From Pleurodeles waltl (lineage: Eukaryota > Chordata > Amphibia > Caudata > Salamandridae), in the NCBI RefSeq assembly GCF_031143425.1, contig NC_090442.1:427817776-427881775 (forward strand): 64,000 nt of DNA. The letters run 5' to 3'. This document shows, piece after piece, positions 45,255 to 56,869 of the stretch. Below the pieces are notes generated by a model that had not been told where the DNA came from, made no database searches, and was given only the letters and a program-made list of their open reading frames with translations. Each line of letters starts with the position of its first letter. The first letter of the stretch is position 1. Position numbers and translations under genes: made by a program.

Positions 45255-45835
45255 TGTGTGCTGCACTCTGGGCCCCAGTCCCCCTCCAGAACCAGTGGAG
45301 AACAGCATCCACCCCGTCTGTCCTGCACAGGATGAAGCACTCTGGGCACCAGTCCCCCACCAGAACCCGTGGAGAACAGCATCCACTCCGTCTGTCCTGC
45401 ACAGGATGAAGCACTCTGGGCACCAGTCCCCCTCAAGAACCAGTGGAGACATGCATCCAGTCCGTCTGTCCTGCACAGGATGAAGCACTCTGGGCACCAG
45501 TCCCCCTCCGGAACCAGTGGTGAACAGCATCCACTCCGTCTGTCCTGCACAGGATGAAGCACTCTGGGCACCAGTCCCCCTCCGGAACCAGTGGAGAACA
45601 GCATCCACTCCGTCTGTCCTGCACAGGATGAAGCACTCTGGGCACCAGTCCCCCTCCAGAACCAGTGGAGAAATGCATCCACTCCGTCTGTCCTGCACAG
45701 GATGAAGCACTCTGGGCACCAGTCCCCCTCCAGAACCAGTGGAGAACAGCATCCACTCCGTCTGTCCTGCACAGGATGAAGCACTCTGGGCACCAGTCCC
45801 CCTCCAGAACCAGTGGAGACCTGCATCCACTTGAG
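45255..45835. repeat. 74-bp tandem repeat
   Basis: About eight units. GATGAAGCACTCTGGGCACC recurs at 45331, 45405 and 45479, and so on. Because 74 is not a multiple of three, each unit is read in a new frame. All frames are open on the minus strand, giving a spurious 345-codon ORF (45066-46103). Confidence 0.93.
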
Positions 45836-46060
45836 AGACTGTGGCTTTGCACTCCCCAGGATGGTACAGTGGGCAACCCACCCACTGTAGAGACTTGTGA
45901 GACTGTGGCTTTGCCCTCCCCAGGATTGCACAGTGGGCAACCCACCCACTGTAGAGACTTGTGAGACTGTGGCTTTGCACTCCCCAGGATTGCACAGTGG
46001 GCAACCCACCCACTGTAGAGACTTGTGAGACTGTGGCTTTGCACTCCCCAGGATTCATCA
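45832..46060. repeat. 64-bp tandem repeat
   Basis: About 3.5 units. GTGGCTTTG recurs at 45841, 45905, 45969 and 46033. The reverse complement shares words with the 82-bp array of HB1 (GGGGAGTGCAAAGCCACAGT), showing a common origin. Confidence 0.9.
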
Positions 46061-46300
46061 ATGGGCATGGAGCCCCCTCGTGGATCTGAATTGGTGCACT
46101 CATCCGGCTGAGGTGCCCCCCCTTCCCTTACCCCTGAGGTGCCTGTTGTATTTCGATCTGATGCCCCTGCAGTGTTCTCTCTGTTTGGATCGGGTATCTT
46201 GTGTGGGCCTCGCCCATGCATTTTGGGCCCAGTGGTCCACGGACTATGAATGGTGCAATACCTGCACTACTAATCGTGGTGTATATTTTGTTTATTGTGA

Positions 46301-46320
46301 ATATATATATATGTATATAT
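46301..46320. repeat. (AT)n-rich tract
   Basis: Imperfect AT/TATG tract within transposase intron 1 of HB2. Confidence 0.8.
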
Positions 46321-46617
46321 TTGCTTACTGTATTTTGATATATTACAATGGTTCCACTCATTTCCTTTTGTCTTTGCATTCTTCCGGGGGGTGGGGGTGT
46401 TACTGTAATGTATAGATATGCATTGATGTGTGTGTTGTAGTGGGTAAGGGTTGGGGTGGGGGTTGGGGTGTTGAGTGTGTGTGTCCCTGTGTTTTTGCCT
46501 CCCCCCTCCCCTATGTCATAGGTGCAGTACTCACCGTGGTCTTCGCCGCCGGCGTTGATGATCCTCGTAGAGGAGCAGGAAGACTAGCGCTGGCAGAATA
46601 TGGAGTTCCGGCTACAT

Positions 46618-46945
46618 GGTGCCCTCCTTCCTCGTGGAGTGTGTAGAGGTGAGTGTTTTCCCTTTGAAATGGCTGTTTCCGCCGTGTTTTTATCTGCTGT
46701 GAATCCCCCCGGAAAAGGTGGCGGATTGGTAGGTTGTGATACTGTGGGCGGTACATTGTCTTCCGCCTGTCTGTTGGCAGTGACCGCCGCGCTGTTTGTT
46801 CATACCGCCGTGGCGGTCGGAGTGTTAAAGTGGCTGTCTTTGTTGGCGGTTTCTGCCACGGTCATAATTCCAATTTTTTTACCGCCGGCCTGTTGGCGGT
46901 CTTACCGCCGCTTTAACACCGTCCGCCAGGGTTGTAATGACCACC
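46618..46945 (-). promoter_or_regulatory. HB2 terminus and presumed transposase promoter region
   Basis: This 328-bp stretch lies between the transposase ATG and the element end, exactly the same length as in HB1 (289-616). It contains at least eight GGCGGT/ACCGCC hexamers between 46740 and 46935. It must hold the transposase promoter if exon 1 is right. I identified no TATA box or initiator with confidence. The terminal inverted repeat is the last 20-odd bases. Confidence 0.5.
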
Positions 46946-47734
46946 ATTGCCTTATATTTTTGTAGCAGCCTCCTAATGGTTTGCAGAAAATGGAATAGCA
47001 ACTCTATTTTATCGCGTTCCACAGTGACATAACAAAAATTGAGGGGGTCCCCTGCAAAGTAAATAGAGGGCCCTCCTTCCGGACTCAGAAATCAGCTCTA
47101 AGGTCATGTTACTGGACTGAGGGTCCCCCTGGAGCTCAGGGCCCCCCGCATCGCGGGGCTGCCGGTGCCTATGTTACGCCTACCATATTGCGAGGTGCTA
47201 AAGCTCATTATTGGGCAGGTAATACTTACACCAAAGGGAGTGCTTACTGGAAGGGTAGCGTATTTACAATTCAGCCACGTGAGAGGTGTTTTGGTGTCAC
47301 GGATCAGTGACAAGAGTGGAGATGTCATCCTGTCTTTGGTCGTGGAGCTAAATAGTGAGATGAATTAAGAGTGCGAGAGCAATCACATGCACGTTACGTA
47401 AGACGGCGGCTTTCAATTACTCTGCCAGTCTCATACTGATTTTTTTCAACTTCAAACCTTCAGCTCAAGTCTTGTTCTGCATAGAGACCTATCTGGACGC
47501 TGGTCTACAGGCATGAACTATAATAAAACGAATACATGTAGCCTGCGCTAATTTAGCAGGGGTCTTCAAGACAAGGGGCATGTCCTATTTATAAAGAGCA
47601 GCTTGTTTTAGATGGGTTGATGGTGGTTTCCTGGATTTATATATGTGCCTTATGGACTGTTTTGTTATAGGCTGCTCGGATAGGATTGTTCTACAGGCTG
47701 AAGCCTGGATAAAGGAAGCAAGCTCATGTCAGCT
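46946..47734. other. No gene seen
   Basis: Contains a GC-rich inverted word pair (CCCCGCATCGCGGGG, about 47145) and only short frames. Unassigned. Confidence 0.5.
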
Positions 47735-48552
47735 CAAGTCAAATTTATTATGATTAGGAACTCCAGTGGCGGTCCACATAACAGGTAGCAACAAGGAAGA
47801 AACAGCAATACATATACAATAAAAATCAGAGTTATAAAATAAAGTTCTTCCAAAGCTTCCATAGATTACAATTTGAAAGATCAACCCACCAACCTCATGC
47901 ATGTCATACATTTCTAAAAACAATGAAAAGTGACATCATGCACAGTGTGACATAAAATTCCAAAGTAGTACATATTTAAATATTTAACAGGATGGCAGGG
48001 ACACTAGTAGACATTTTAAAAGTATTTGGAGCTGGTAGATCTTCTCACCAAACATTCATTAGAAACGTTGCAGACTTAAAACTTAAAAAATACATCATAC
48101 ATAGCACAATATACTGTACAATATACAAATAATGCATGTTAAAAAAAAAGAAAGAAAAAAAAGAAAAAGAAAACTAATGACGAGACAAGTCCCATAGCAT
48201 CTGGAAAACAGGTACCTCAAATCTAAGCAACATGTATTGATCACTATACAACACTGACCTAGAAAAAGATGTCATACATAGTGCAACATAAGATGTGCAA
48301 ATATTGCAATTTTAGCGTCTTATAGAAACTGCATTGAAACATATCCAATCTTAGCGGATACCGGCCTCACAAGAAAACAATGGCATTATACCATACATAG
48401 AAGTCAAGAATGCACCCACGATCACTAATAAATGTTTAAGAATTATTTGAAGAATGTATTTATCTTATTACAGGACATTTAATTGGTTGGGAACATTACA
48501 GACCAGCGGGACTTCAAAGCAACATGTATGTTGTGTTTGAGAAACAGAGGGC

Positions 48553-51500
48553 TTAAAAAGTGATGATGTGCATTCTACTACATAGGACAAACAAAAAGAA
48601 CATGATTGAGATCTTGAATACGTAGCTGGCAAAACTTGCATAATTCCTCATCTTTCGGGGCCAGTAATGATACAGAGAGGGGGCAATTCCATTCTCAATG
48701 AGAGTCAAACTTCTGACCCCATGGTGCAATGTTCTATTTAAATAAGGCTGAAGTTTATTCTCGAAATTGCACTGCTGGGCCACTAGGTTGCATAAGGTTA
48801 ACTGGCATAAAGTAATGTCTCTGCTCTGACTTTTTTTAAACATAGTGTTTTCATATAGCTCTTTCAAACAGATTTAGTCATCAGGGAGTAAACCTTCAAA
48901 TCGAGCCCAAAAATGTCTTTGGTCCACTCAAAGTACCTGTAAAAGGAGGGCTTTTCTTTGTGAAGATAGAACATTTCACACTTCAAAGCGGTCTGCAGAG
49001 TTCTCTCCTCTCTGTGCAACAGCGAGTTTCCGCACATCAAGCCAGCAGCCAACGACCAGGAATATGAAGACAATAAACCAAACCCTAAACGGAGAGCATG
49101 AGGGCTGTCAGTGTGTTCGTTACAAATTTGCTGAAAAATGTGTCCTTCAGTCTCAATAAAGAAGTGCCAAAGGCTCATGTCTAATACTTCGCAAGCATAG
49201 TGAAGCGGTAATTTTAACCCTGTAAACTGACAGGACATGCCTAAAATGACACATCAACAATGTACTATATAATCTATTGAGGGTGTTTACCTGTAAGAGG
49301 GCCCTGCTTGAGCAAAGTGTAATATTATCATGTTTCCACCCACTCTTAGAGAAGACCTTACAAAGGTAAAGATGCAAGTCCACTATTTCTAATTTGTCCA
49401 TGCCTAGATACCAGTTAAACTTCCACTTCATTCTTAAAACATTCTTACGAAAGATATAGATTTACTTTTAGATATTTTTATTTTCAGGAAGTGGGCTTCT
49501 GCATAGTTCGACAATGCAGTAAGGTGCGCTGTTGTTCAGTAGGGTTTACGTCCAATATGGCAACCTCATTGACATAAAATAGAGAATTCGTGGATATCAT
49601 AACAATTCATGGAAGATCAACCTTCACCAGACTTAGGGGAAGAGGAAGATCATGCTTATACAGGGAAAACACCATGGTGGGGACAACAAATAGCCCTGCT
49701 TCAGACCATTTTGCATTTCAACTTTATAAGTCAAGGTCCGCGTCTCTCCCATCAGAATTTGACACCAGGTAACGCAATGTTATTCCTTAATAAGCAATAA
49801 AAGATGGTGCAGAACACCCAAAGAGGAAAGCTTTCTACACAACGTTTGATGATCTACTCTATCAATGTTGTGGAAAAGTCCATGAACGCCATATATACAG
49901 GCATATTCAGAGGAACGAATATTTTTCAATTATCACTAGGAGGATAGCTTTGTTGTCAAGAGTAGTATGATTCCTTCTAAAAACCCACTAGTTCTGGAGG
50001 AATGATGTTATGCTCATGAGCCTATTATCGTAAATAACATAGTACACTACTGGCAAAAAGTTTAGCAGTCGTACCCAACAGTACTATCTGTCTAAAGCTT
50101 GCCAGGGAAGAGTTAGAAACCTTTTAAGACAACAATACAATAATACTACCTTTCCATGACTAAGGGATTTTTCCAGAGTGGTAACAGTGCACGAACAGTG
50201 GGCTGAGAAATGCTCCCAATGCTGCGGCCTCCTTTTTAATAGCCACAAAGTTAACCTCATTAGGCTTAGGCCCCATTACCACAGAAGATCTAGCAATCTT
50301 TGTAAACCCCACAATTTCATCTACTGATGGAGCACCATACAGAGCACACATCTCTTCATCTACTTGAGGCACCAAAAGGTCAACTATCTCAGTATTACTT
50401 GCATACAACTCAGTGATATATCCCGTCCAGATATTTTCTAGAATATGAATTGCCTGAGCATTCACCGTGGTGTCACAATATTCAGCAATTAATTTCCAGT
50501 ATTTCTGTTAGTTGCTGGACTTCACAGCCTCTCTTAAATAAATTGATCCATTTTAGATCACCTTCACACGTGCATTCTTGAGCCTTAAATCAACATCTTA
50601 CGCATTTAAGGTGAGCAATTTCCTGCAGTCTTCTTGACAGAAACACCAACTGCTGTTTTCTTACCAGAAAATGTATTTCCTTATTTAAAGTCTTCAACTT
50701 GAAACTACACTTTTTCAATCGCCAAAAGCCATCAAACGTAGAACTCAATTTACGAAACTCAAGCATATAGGATTCATAGAAGAATATAGGATAATTCCAT
50801 ATAGATTGCTCAAGGTTAGCACAGACTCCATAAATCTTGACACTAAAGGTCGCAATATTCTTGACTGCCCAAAACCAGTTGACTTATTAAGACCAATCTT
50901 ACTCAGAGTAGAATTCCCAGGAACTAATTCCCTTAACACTGACGGCCACAGTTGTACCAACTAAGCTGTGATCACTCATATACGTAGAGAATACAGTCAG
51001 TTTCTCACAAGCCCCAAACATTTGAAAGAATACTATCACATAAGGAGACTCTGTGTGGAAGCTGACTGAAAATGATAAGAGTTGACTTCATTCACTGGAG
51101 ATCAAATAAGCAAATCTATTTTTGAAGAGGTTTGAGTAGTAGAAAGCCACACTTATCTGTTCTATTTTTTTCTGGAAGCAAAATCTACAGACTAGAACAT
51201 ACATCTTCTTTATCAATTTTAGCAAAAGTTGAAGGTGCAAAATTAGACACCTTTGTATTTAGGTCTCCCATAATTATTATTAGAGGGCAACCTTCTATAA
51301 CACTAATGTCATAAACAAAAGAGAAGAATGTGCTCACAAGGTGATCAAAGGGGAAAGAGCAATATATATATTTGCTACTAAGAAAAGAGAGGGATGGCCA
51401 CTCATCTCTCGAAGAGTTAGTTTCAAGCAAAGACATAGATTTGAGGGATGAATAAAAACGTCCTGGTTCCAATTAAATGGGTTCTTGGGTAAAGTTGACA

Positions 51501-51693
51501 CTCCACTGACATGCCCCCTTTCAGCACACTTTGCATTAGCAGAAAATTCTAAGTAGCCAGCAGAGATAAACTCTGTACATGACCAGGTCTCTTGTAAACA
51601 TACAATAAAAGGATTAAAGGACTTCAAATTTATTTTTAATCTTATCATGCCCCAACCATGCCATGTTCCACGATAGAAGTAGCCCACCTGCAC
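48553..51693 (-). pseudogene. Old LINE ORF2: endonuclease, RT and C-terminal domain, broken
   Basis: The endonuclease N-terminal part at 51693-51334 contains IVCLQETWSCTEF (catalytic Glu in QETW). The next frame, 51472-51185, has PLIIIMGDLNTKV (the GDxN motif). An RT entry segment lies at 50465-50160 (GAFLSPLFVHCYHSGKIP). A PVYMAFMDFS block (49900-49850, the 'AFxDFSxAFD' region) and C-terminal segments at 49431-48553 (RLGFGLLSSYSW, TLIENGIAPSLYHYWPRKMR) follow. Stops and frame changes are frequent. Motif order establishes an APE-type non-LTR element. Confidence 0.75.
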
Positions 51694-54600
51694 TACCTCA
51701 ATGACTCATTATTTGTAGATGAGGGGCTGGTGTTATTCAAAGCACCTGCCACTTAGCTCCACTTTAAGAGTTCATCCTTGAGCTCAACAGCTCGCAGATG
51801 AGCTGTGTTACCCTCCACAATATTGATTACTTGCCCAGCCCCGCCCTAGTGGGACAACTATATCTTTAGGGTTCCCCTGTCTACAATCACTGCCAGGCCC
51901 CCACACAGCAACCACCATTGACTAACTTCCTTTTGGGCTATTCCAATGATAAGTAGGGATATTCAAAAGCTCCACACAGGAACAACATCAACCCCTCTTT
52001 TTTTAAAAGAAATCACAATTTTGTACAACCAGATTTGTAATAGCCAGTGATCCCATGGTGACTCTAAAATAAGAGGTTGATGCAAAAGTGTAAATAGCTA
52101 CATTTTTAATAGCATTGCTTTTCACCAACCTTAATTCTTCGATCTCTAGTAATGCATTTAAAATAGAACTTCTGTTCACAGGGTCAGACTCATTATCAGA
52201 TATCAAAATAAAGTCTAAAGTGCTAGAGAGAGGGGTCTGCTCTAGATACATCTTTTGAGGAGAAACATGTCAAGGGCTCCCATGAGGTGTCCTTGGCCCT
52301 CGGAGCAGACGTTTTTGCCCCATGATTGAGCGAAAGACAAGAGTTGATGGGAGAAGCAATATACATGCTTTGTTCTTTTTCATAATGCATGTATGATGAT
52401 TGAGACACTTGAACCCCCATATTTGCCCTTCCTGAGAAGGAACTTTCCTCTCAGAGCTCCCCAACAGAGTGTAACACACCCCTAGGATGCTTCTTCCACT
52501 CTACCCTCAGCAGAGATTAAAAAAAAGCCATATTGTCTATTCCCCCACCCTCTCCTGATGGAACAAATGGCTTGCTCGACACCGAGGTCCAAGTGGCCTG
52601 TGGGGGAATATAAGAAGGAGGGAAATCTTTAGGACCTAGCCTTACCCGCTTTTCGACCCTGAGGATGCACTCATTCAAGAGGATCTGTTTTGGAGAAGCA
52701 GTTGAAACACTACCTCCTAGTGGCATTACCATTGTCAGGCCCTCATTAAAGCTCTTCAAATCCTGGTTACTGGGAAAGTGCATTTTTTCATTTTACACCT
52801 AGAGATTCTTCTAATACTTTTATTTTTCTTTACAGCATCCTTCTGTCTCCACGGGGGGAGCTCAACCTTAGACTTAATCTTAGAGATACTGAACACCTGG
52901 TCAGGATTATGCAACACTATAGATGAACTAATAATTTTGGACCCTCCTTTACACACTACTCCAGGCAGAGGCACTACTCCATTCTCCTTTACATAATTTT
53001 TGGTGCATTTTTAGACCCTTTGTAAACAATGGGATAATCTCTACCTACCTGCGTCTGACGGTTTATTATAATCTCCAAACACTAAAGTTAAATACAACTC
53101 CTTTTTATCAAAATTATAAAAAAATGTTGACGCCACCCACTGCATTGACTTGCCAGCTTGTGCATAGGCATCCTTTACCCCTTCAAGGGACTCAGCTATT
53201 ACTGGTTGTTGCATACATTTTACATTATCATTACTAGTTTGCATGATAGGGTGTAACTTGGAGACACTTGACATATACATTCTGCACCTCCAGTAGAACT
53301 GCTGACATAATTTCTAATACATGGTCAGGGCTTAAGATAGTTTTTTCTAATAAATACAATACAGAAAATAGGATTTTTCAATGCAAAACAAAATCTCTGC
53401 TAAAACACCACCCCCTCCACTGCCTATGTTCATTTGAGAACTTGGAAGAAAAACATCATGGCCTAAATCAGAAAAACACCCCACCAAACGAGAAAAGTTA
53501 CACCATACAGGACGTAGAGAAGGAAGCGGGGACCAGGAGGGTGGGTTTATATTGGGATGAGCTTCATAGTCCAATGCTTTCCTGGGTGAACAGCTATTGA
53601 AAACACCTGCCCTTCCCACCCCACTTGATTCAGGTTGGGTAAAATTGTCCTCAAACAAAACCTCCCTGTCCTCAACTTTGATGGCTTCATTGCAGATTGC
53701 ACTTCCCAAAGAAGCTTCTAGATCTGCCCGAGAGTCCCCTCAGGGGCCCCCTACTGGGAGAGAGTTGGAGGAACTTTGCTAAGATCACTAACAGGAGAAT
53801 TGCTCCCAGAAATAAGAACTAAGGGAGCTGCTGCTGGTATTTCCTCCAAGGGTAGTACTGTGGGCTTAGGTACCGAGCCCATGTAAGCTCTGCCAACTGC
53901 TGAGGACCCCAATGGATCATTAGGCTGCTTTAAATTTGAATGGGTGGGTCAACATCGGTGCCAATACTCTCGCCCCAATCAAGAATCCCTTCAATAGGCG
54001 CACCAACAGAAAGGCCTTCTGGTTTACCGCCAGCATCCACGAATCTAAGCAAAGCTGCTGAAGACTCGAAAGAAAATGGCGCTAAGATCAGACTCTGGAT
54101 AACCACACAGCCTTCAAAAACACCATCCGCAGACACCACCTACTCATCCGAGCCGCCAAAAGAACCGCCTTCAAAGACTGATTCAACAACAATGCACACA
54201 GCCACAAGGAGCTCTTCAACGTCGTGAAGGAACTCTCCAACCCCAGCTCCAATGCCAACGACATCCCGCCATCCCCAGACCTCTGCGTCTACCTAGCCTC
54301 CTACTTCCACTGCAAGATTGCAGACATCACAACAGCTTCAGCACCAGACCCCCCCGGCAACCACCAACACCACAGATTCTCCTCCGACCAACCTCCTGAT
54401 CTCCTGGAAGCCTGTCAACAACAACAACACCATCGAAATCATGAACACCATTCACTCCAGCTCTCCATCTGACCCCTGCCCTCATCACATCATCAACAAA
54501 GCATGGGGGCGTGGCCAAGATGGCGGGCGAGTCGGAAGCTTGAGAGCAAGCTCCGCTCAAGCCTCTGAAATTATCCTGTAAAATACAGCCTTAACACCAG

Positions 54601-55136
54601 CTACGTGGCACGAACATTTCGGGGACAACGTGGAGACAGCGGGACTCGGCTGTGACGCTGCGGTCATGGTTGGAGCCGTGTATGTGATCGGGAGCGGCTC
54701 GATCGCGGAGGTGAGGTGAGCCTTCCTCCAAATGGAGAGCCAGCGGCGTGCGGGCGAGGGTGCGGCCAACTAGAGTGCCACACAGAGCTCAGCGTTGCAG
54801 TCGCGGCACACGCAGCCCATACCTGGGGCCTAAGCTGCGGCGTTGCTTCCCCCCTGGTATTTTGCCCCGAAGTGGAGACTCTAGGATGCCCTCGTACCAT
54901 TGGAGGCTGCACGAGGGGAGAGCGGATGAGGAGCAGTGCTGCGGGGGAAGAAGAGAGTGACCCGCAAGACCTGGGGCTTTTCCTTTTCTTCATGTGGCAG
55001 GGCACAGGCACACAGGATATACGGATGGTACTGGAGCCTCCCCTGCTTCTCTTTTAATTTTTGGTGTAGTATTGGGTGGCACGGCCACAGTGGAGAGACG
55101 GGCCAGCCTACCAGTGCAGTGCTCTACCCAGTCAGC

Positions 55137-56138
55137 ATGATGGGGAAGAACAAGATTGCCAAACCCCAAGAGGGCTCTCGGCCTACGGATCTTCCTGTGG
55201 GACTATCGGATGTGCTAAGTCTGCGCTCCTTCGAGAGCACCCTGCAAACACACTCGAGGCAATTTGAAAAAATACTAAAGGCCATTATGGATACCAAGGT
55301 GTCCCTTGAACACAAGATAGACACAGTCTCTCAAGATCTTAACCTCCTGAGAGTTGAACATCATAAGCTGGCGAAGAGGGTTGAGTTGTCGGAAATTATT
55401 CTGGACACTATGAAGCCCACAGTGTCGGAAACCCAAAAACATGTAGAGAGGTTAGACTTAGAAATTAAAGCTCTACGACAACATGCGGAAGATGCGGAAG
55501 GAAGATCTTGCTGCAATAATGTGCGATTCCTAGGTTTCCCGGAGATAGCAGCGGGACACAGCACGGAACTATTTTTGGAGCAATGGCTTGTCGATGAGGT
55601 GCTCAAAGGGGCAACATCGAGATCCTTTTCTGTGGAACGGGCGCACAGAATACCAGGTAGGCAGCCAGCCCGGGGGTTGCGTCCTCATCCGATTATAGCA
55701 CGCTTTCTTAACTATAGGGACCGCAACATGATACTGCAACACTTTCAGAATAATGGTCCAGTGAGACATGAAGGGGCTTCCATAACGGCCTACCCAGACT
55801 TTACTGCAGAATTGCAGAGTCAACACTATTCCTACTTGAAAGTTAAGCAGAGGCTTTATGAGCCCAATTTCAGATATGCCTTGATGTTCCCTGCCAAGCT
55901 TCGGGTGATTGCAGAGGATTGCACCCACATCTTTGCCACTCCGGCAGATGCCTGGACATGGATGCACGTCAAAGGAAGTGCCCAGCCCTCGGAGGAAGAT
56001 GGGAATGGCGGAGAGTGGCTGACTTCACCTGCGTGCAGGAGATCCAGGAGGAAGTCGAGAGCGCAGGCCGCAAGGACACTGGTGGCTGCAGAAAGAGCGA
56101 GAGCACTCACGGATGCATCGATCCACACTCAGAATTAA
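55137..56138 (+). CDS. L1-like ORF1 protein, intact 333 codons
   Basis: RNA-binding chaperone that would coat the L1 transcript and form the retrotransposition particle in the cytoplasm. I chose the ATG at 55137 (MMGKNKIAKPQEGSRPTD) because the same open frame extends upstream only into 5' UTR-like sequence. Residues about 35-130 are heptad-rich and likely coiled coil (KILKAIMDTKVSLEHKIDTV, VERLDLEIKALRQHAEDAEG). An RRM-like part follows (CNNVRFLGFPE), then the C-terminal domain (VERAHRIPG, HPIIARFLNYRDRNMILQHF). It ends in a basic, Arg-rich tail. No stop interrupts it, in contrast to ORF2. It starts 637 bp into the element, and ORF2 begins 731 bp downstream. Confidence 0.88.
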   Translation: MMGKNKIAKPQEGSRPTDLPVGLSDVLSLRSFESTLQTHSRQFEKILKAIMDTKVSLEHKIDTVSQDLNLLRVEHHKLAKRVELSEIILDTMKPTVSETQKHVERLDLEIKALRQHAEDAEGRSCCNNVRFLGFPEIAAGHSTELFLEQWLVDEVLKGATSRSFSVERAHRIPGRQPARGLRPHPIIARFLNYRDRNMILQHFQNNGPVRHEGASITAYPDFTAELQSQHYSYLKVKQRLYEPNFRYALMFPAKLRVIAEDCTHIFATPADAWTWMHVKGSAQPSEEDGNGGEWLTSPACRRSRRKSRAQAARTLVAAERARALTDASIHTQN

Positions 56139-56869
56139 TTTGGCCCGCTACGGGCTGCCTTGCAGGCACCAACAGACTCAGACTCAGGACGCTCTGACTC
56201 AACTATTCTGAGTGTGTCGAAAGGACCGGTGGTCACGCCGAGTACCGTAGATGAGCTGTACTGACTGAATAATCACTTTTGTGTCCTGTGATGTTCCAGC
56301 ACGAGACTTTGGCCGCATCTGGAACATCAGACTGAATGCTCATGTCGGTGAGCTAACTTAGTGTACATATAGCTGGAATGATGCTCCGAGGTCTGGATGT
56401 CAGGAGCCGGGAGGATAGCGGAGTTGCCTGGCGTCTTTCCAATGGCGAGACTCTTGTACCGCACACATGGGGGAACCATGTAATAGTGTGTCCGTGACTG
56501 GTGTTGGCATTGCCCGGACTGCACTGGGGGTTCCGTAGCAGGCTACACCTGATTATCACTATGTCCCCACAGGTGGTACCCACAAGAAAACATTTTTTTG
56601 CAATCATTATATGTTTTTTCTTTTGGTATTGACAGAGGTAATCATAGGCATGCCTGAACACCACCATATTTTGGGTTTAAGATTGTTGTTGGGAGATGGG
56701 GGGTTACATTTCATATGTTTTGTTGGGTCACAACACATGTTAGAAAGCTTGTCAAATTAGTATACTTGTCAGGATAGCGGATGGACATTCACTTCTGGGT
56801 ACTGAGTATATGTTAAACAAATATGTCTGTACTGTTTATTGCGTTATGGGTGCACACAGTCCACACACG

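Larger units (their letters stand above)
40284..46617 (-). pseudogene. HB2 Harbinger transposase (HARBI1-like), two exons, stops at codons 2 and 284
   Basis: Exon 1 is 46617-46535 (83 nt, ending in an arginine-rich run before GTGAGT). Exon 2 is 41319-40284 after a TTCATAG acceptor. The phases join exactly (83 + 1036 nt = 373 codons with stop). The DDE triad is Asp171 in GAIDGTH, Asp247 in GDSGYP and Glu283 in RVIE, i.e. 35 residues between the second Asp and the Glu, typical of PIF/Harbinger. Other conserved blocks are FPQVEDLPTVKGDFYALGHI and FPGSVHDAYILRNSSIPYVM. The C-terminus is acidic (VDSDEEEAKEEDIDN). Lesions: TAG at codon 2 (Glu in HB1) and TGA at codon 284 (40553-40551), where HB1 reads Arg. 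The body is otherwise open. Unlike HB1 there is no intron at GDSGYP. Intron 1 (46534-41320) contains the antisense Myb-A gene. Confidence 0.9.
37676..46945 (-). mobile_element. Complete Harbinger element HB2 carrying three genes, inverted
   Basis: 9270-bp PIF/Harbinger-type transposon. Ends GGGGGTCATTACAAC (left) and GTTGTAATGACCACC (right) are inverted repeats, and perfect ATT duplications flank them (37673-37675 and 46946-46948). The gene set and order equal HB1 read in reverse: transposase (-), Myb-A nested antisense in its first intron (+), and Myb-B convergent at the other end (+). It is longer than HB1 mainly because of minisatellites downstream of Myb-A. The strand given is that of the transposase. 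Confidence 0.93.

Noticed and set aside
44165..46060. Possible CRISPR array
   Set aside because: Units are contiguous minisatellites without unique spacers, in a vertebrate transposon.
45066..46103. 345-codon minus-strand open frame, and shorter ones with repeated CRTDGVDA blocks
   Set aside because: It lies wholly on the 74-bp and 64-bp tandem arrays. The period is not a multiple of three and all frames happen to be open, so length alone is an artefact.
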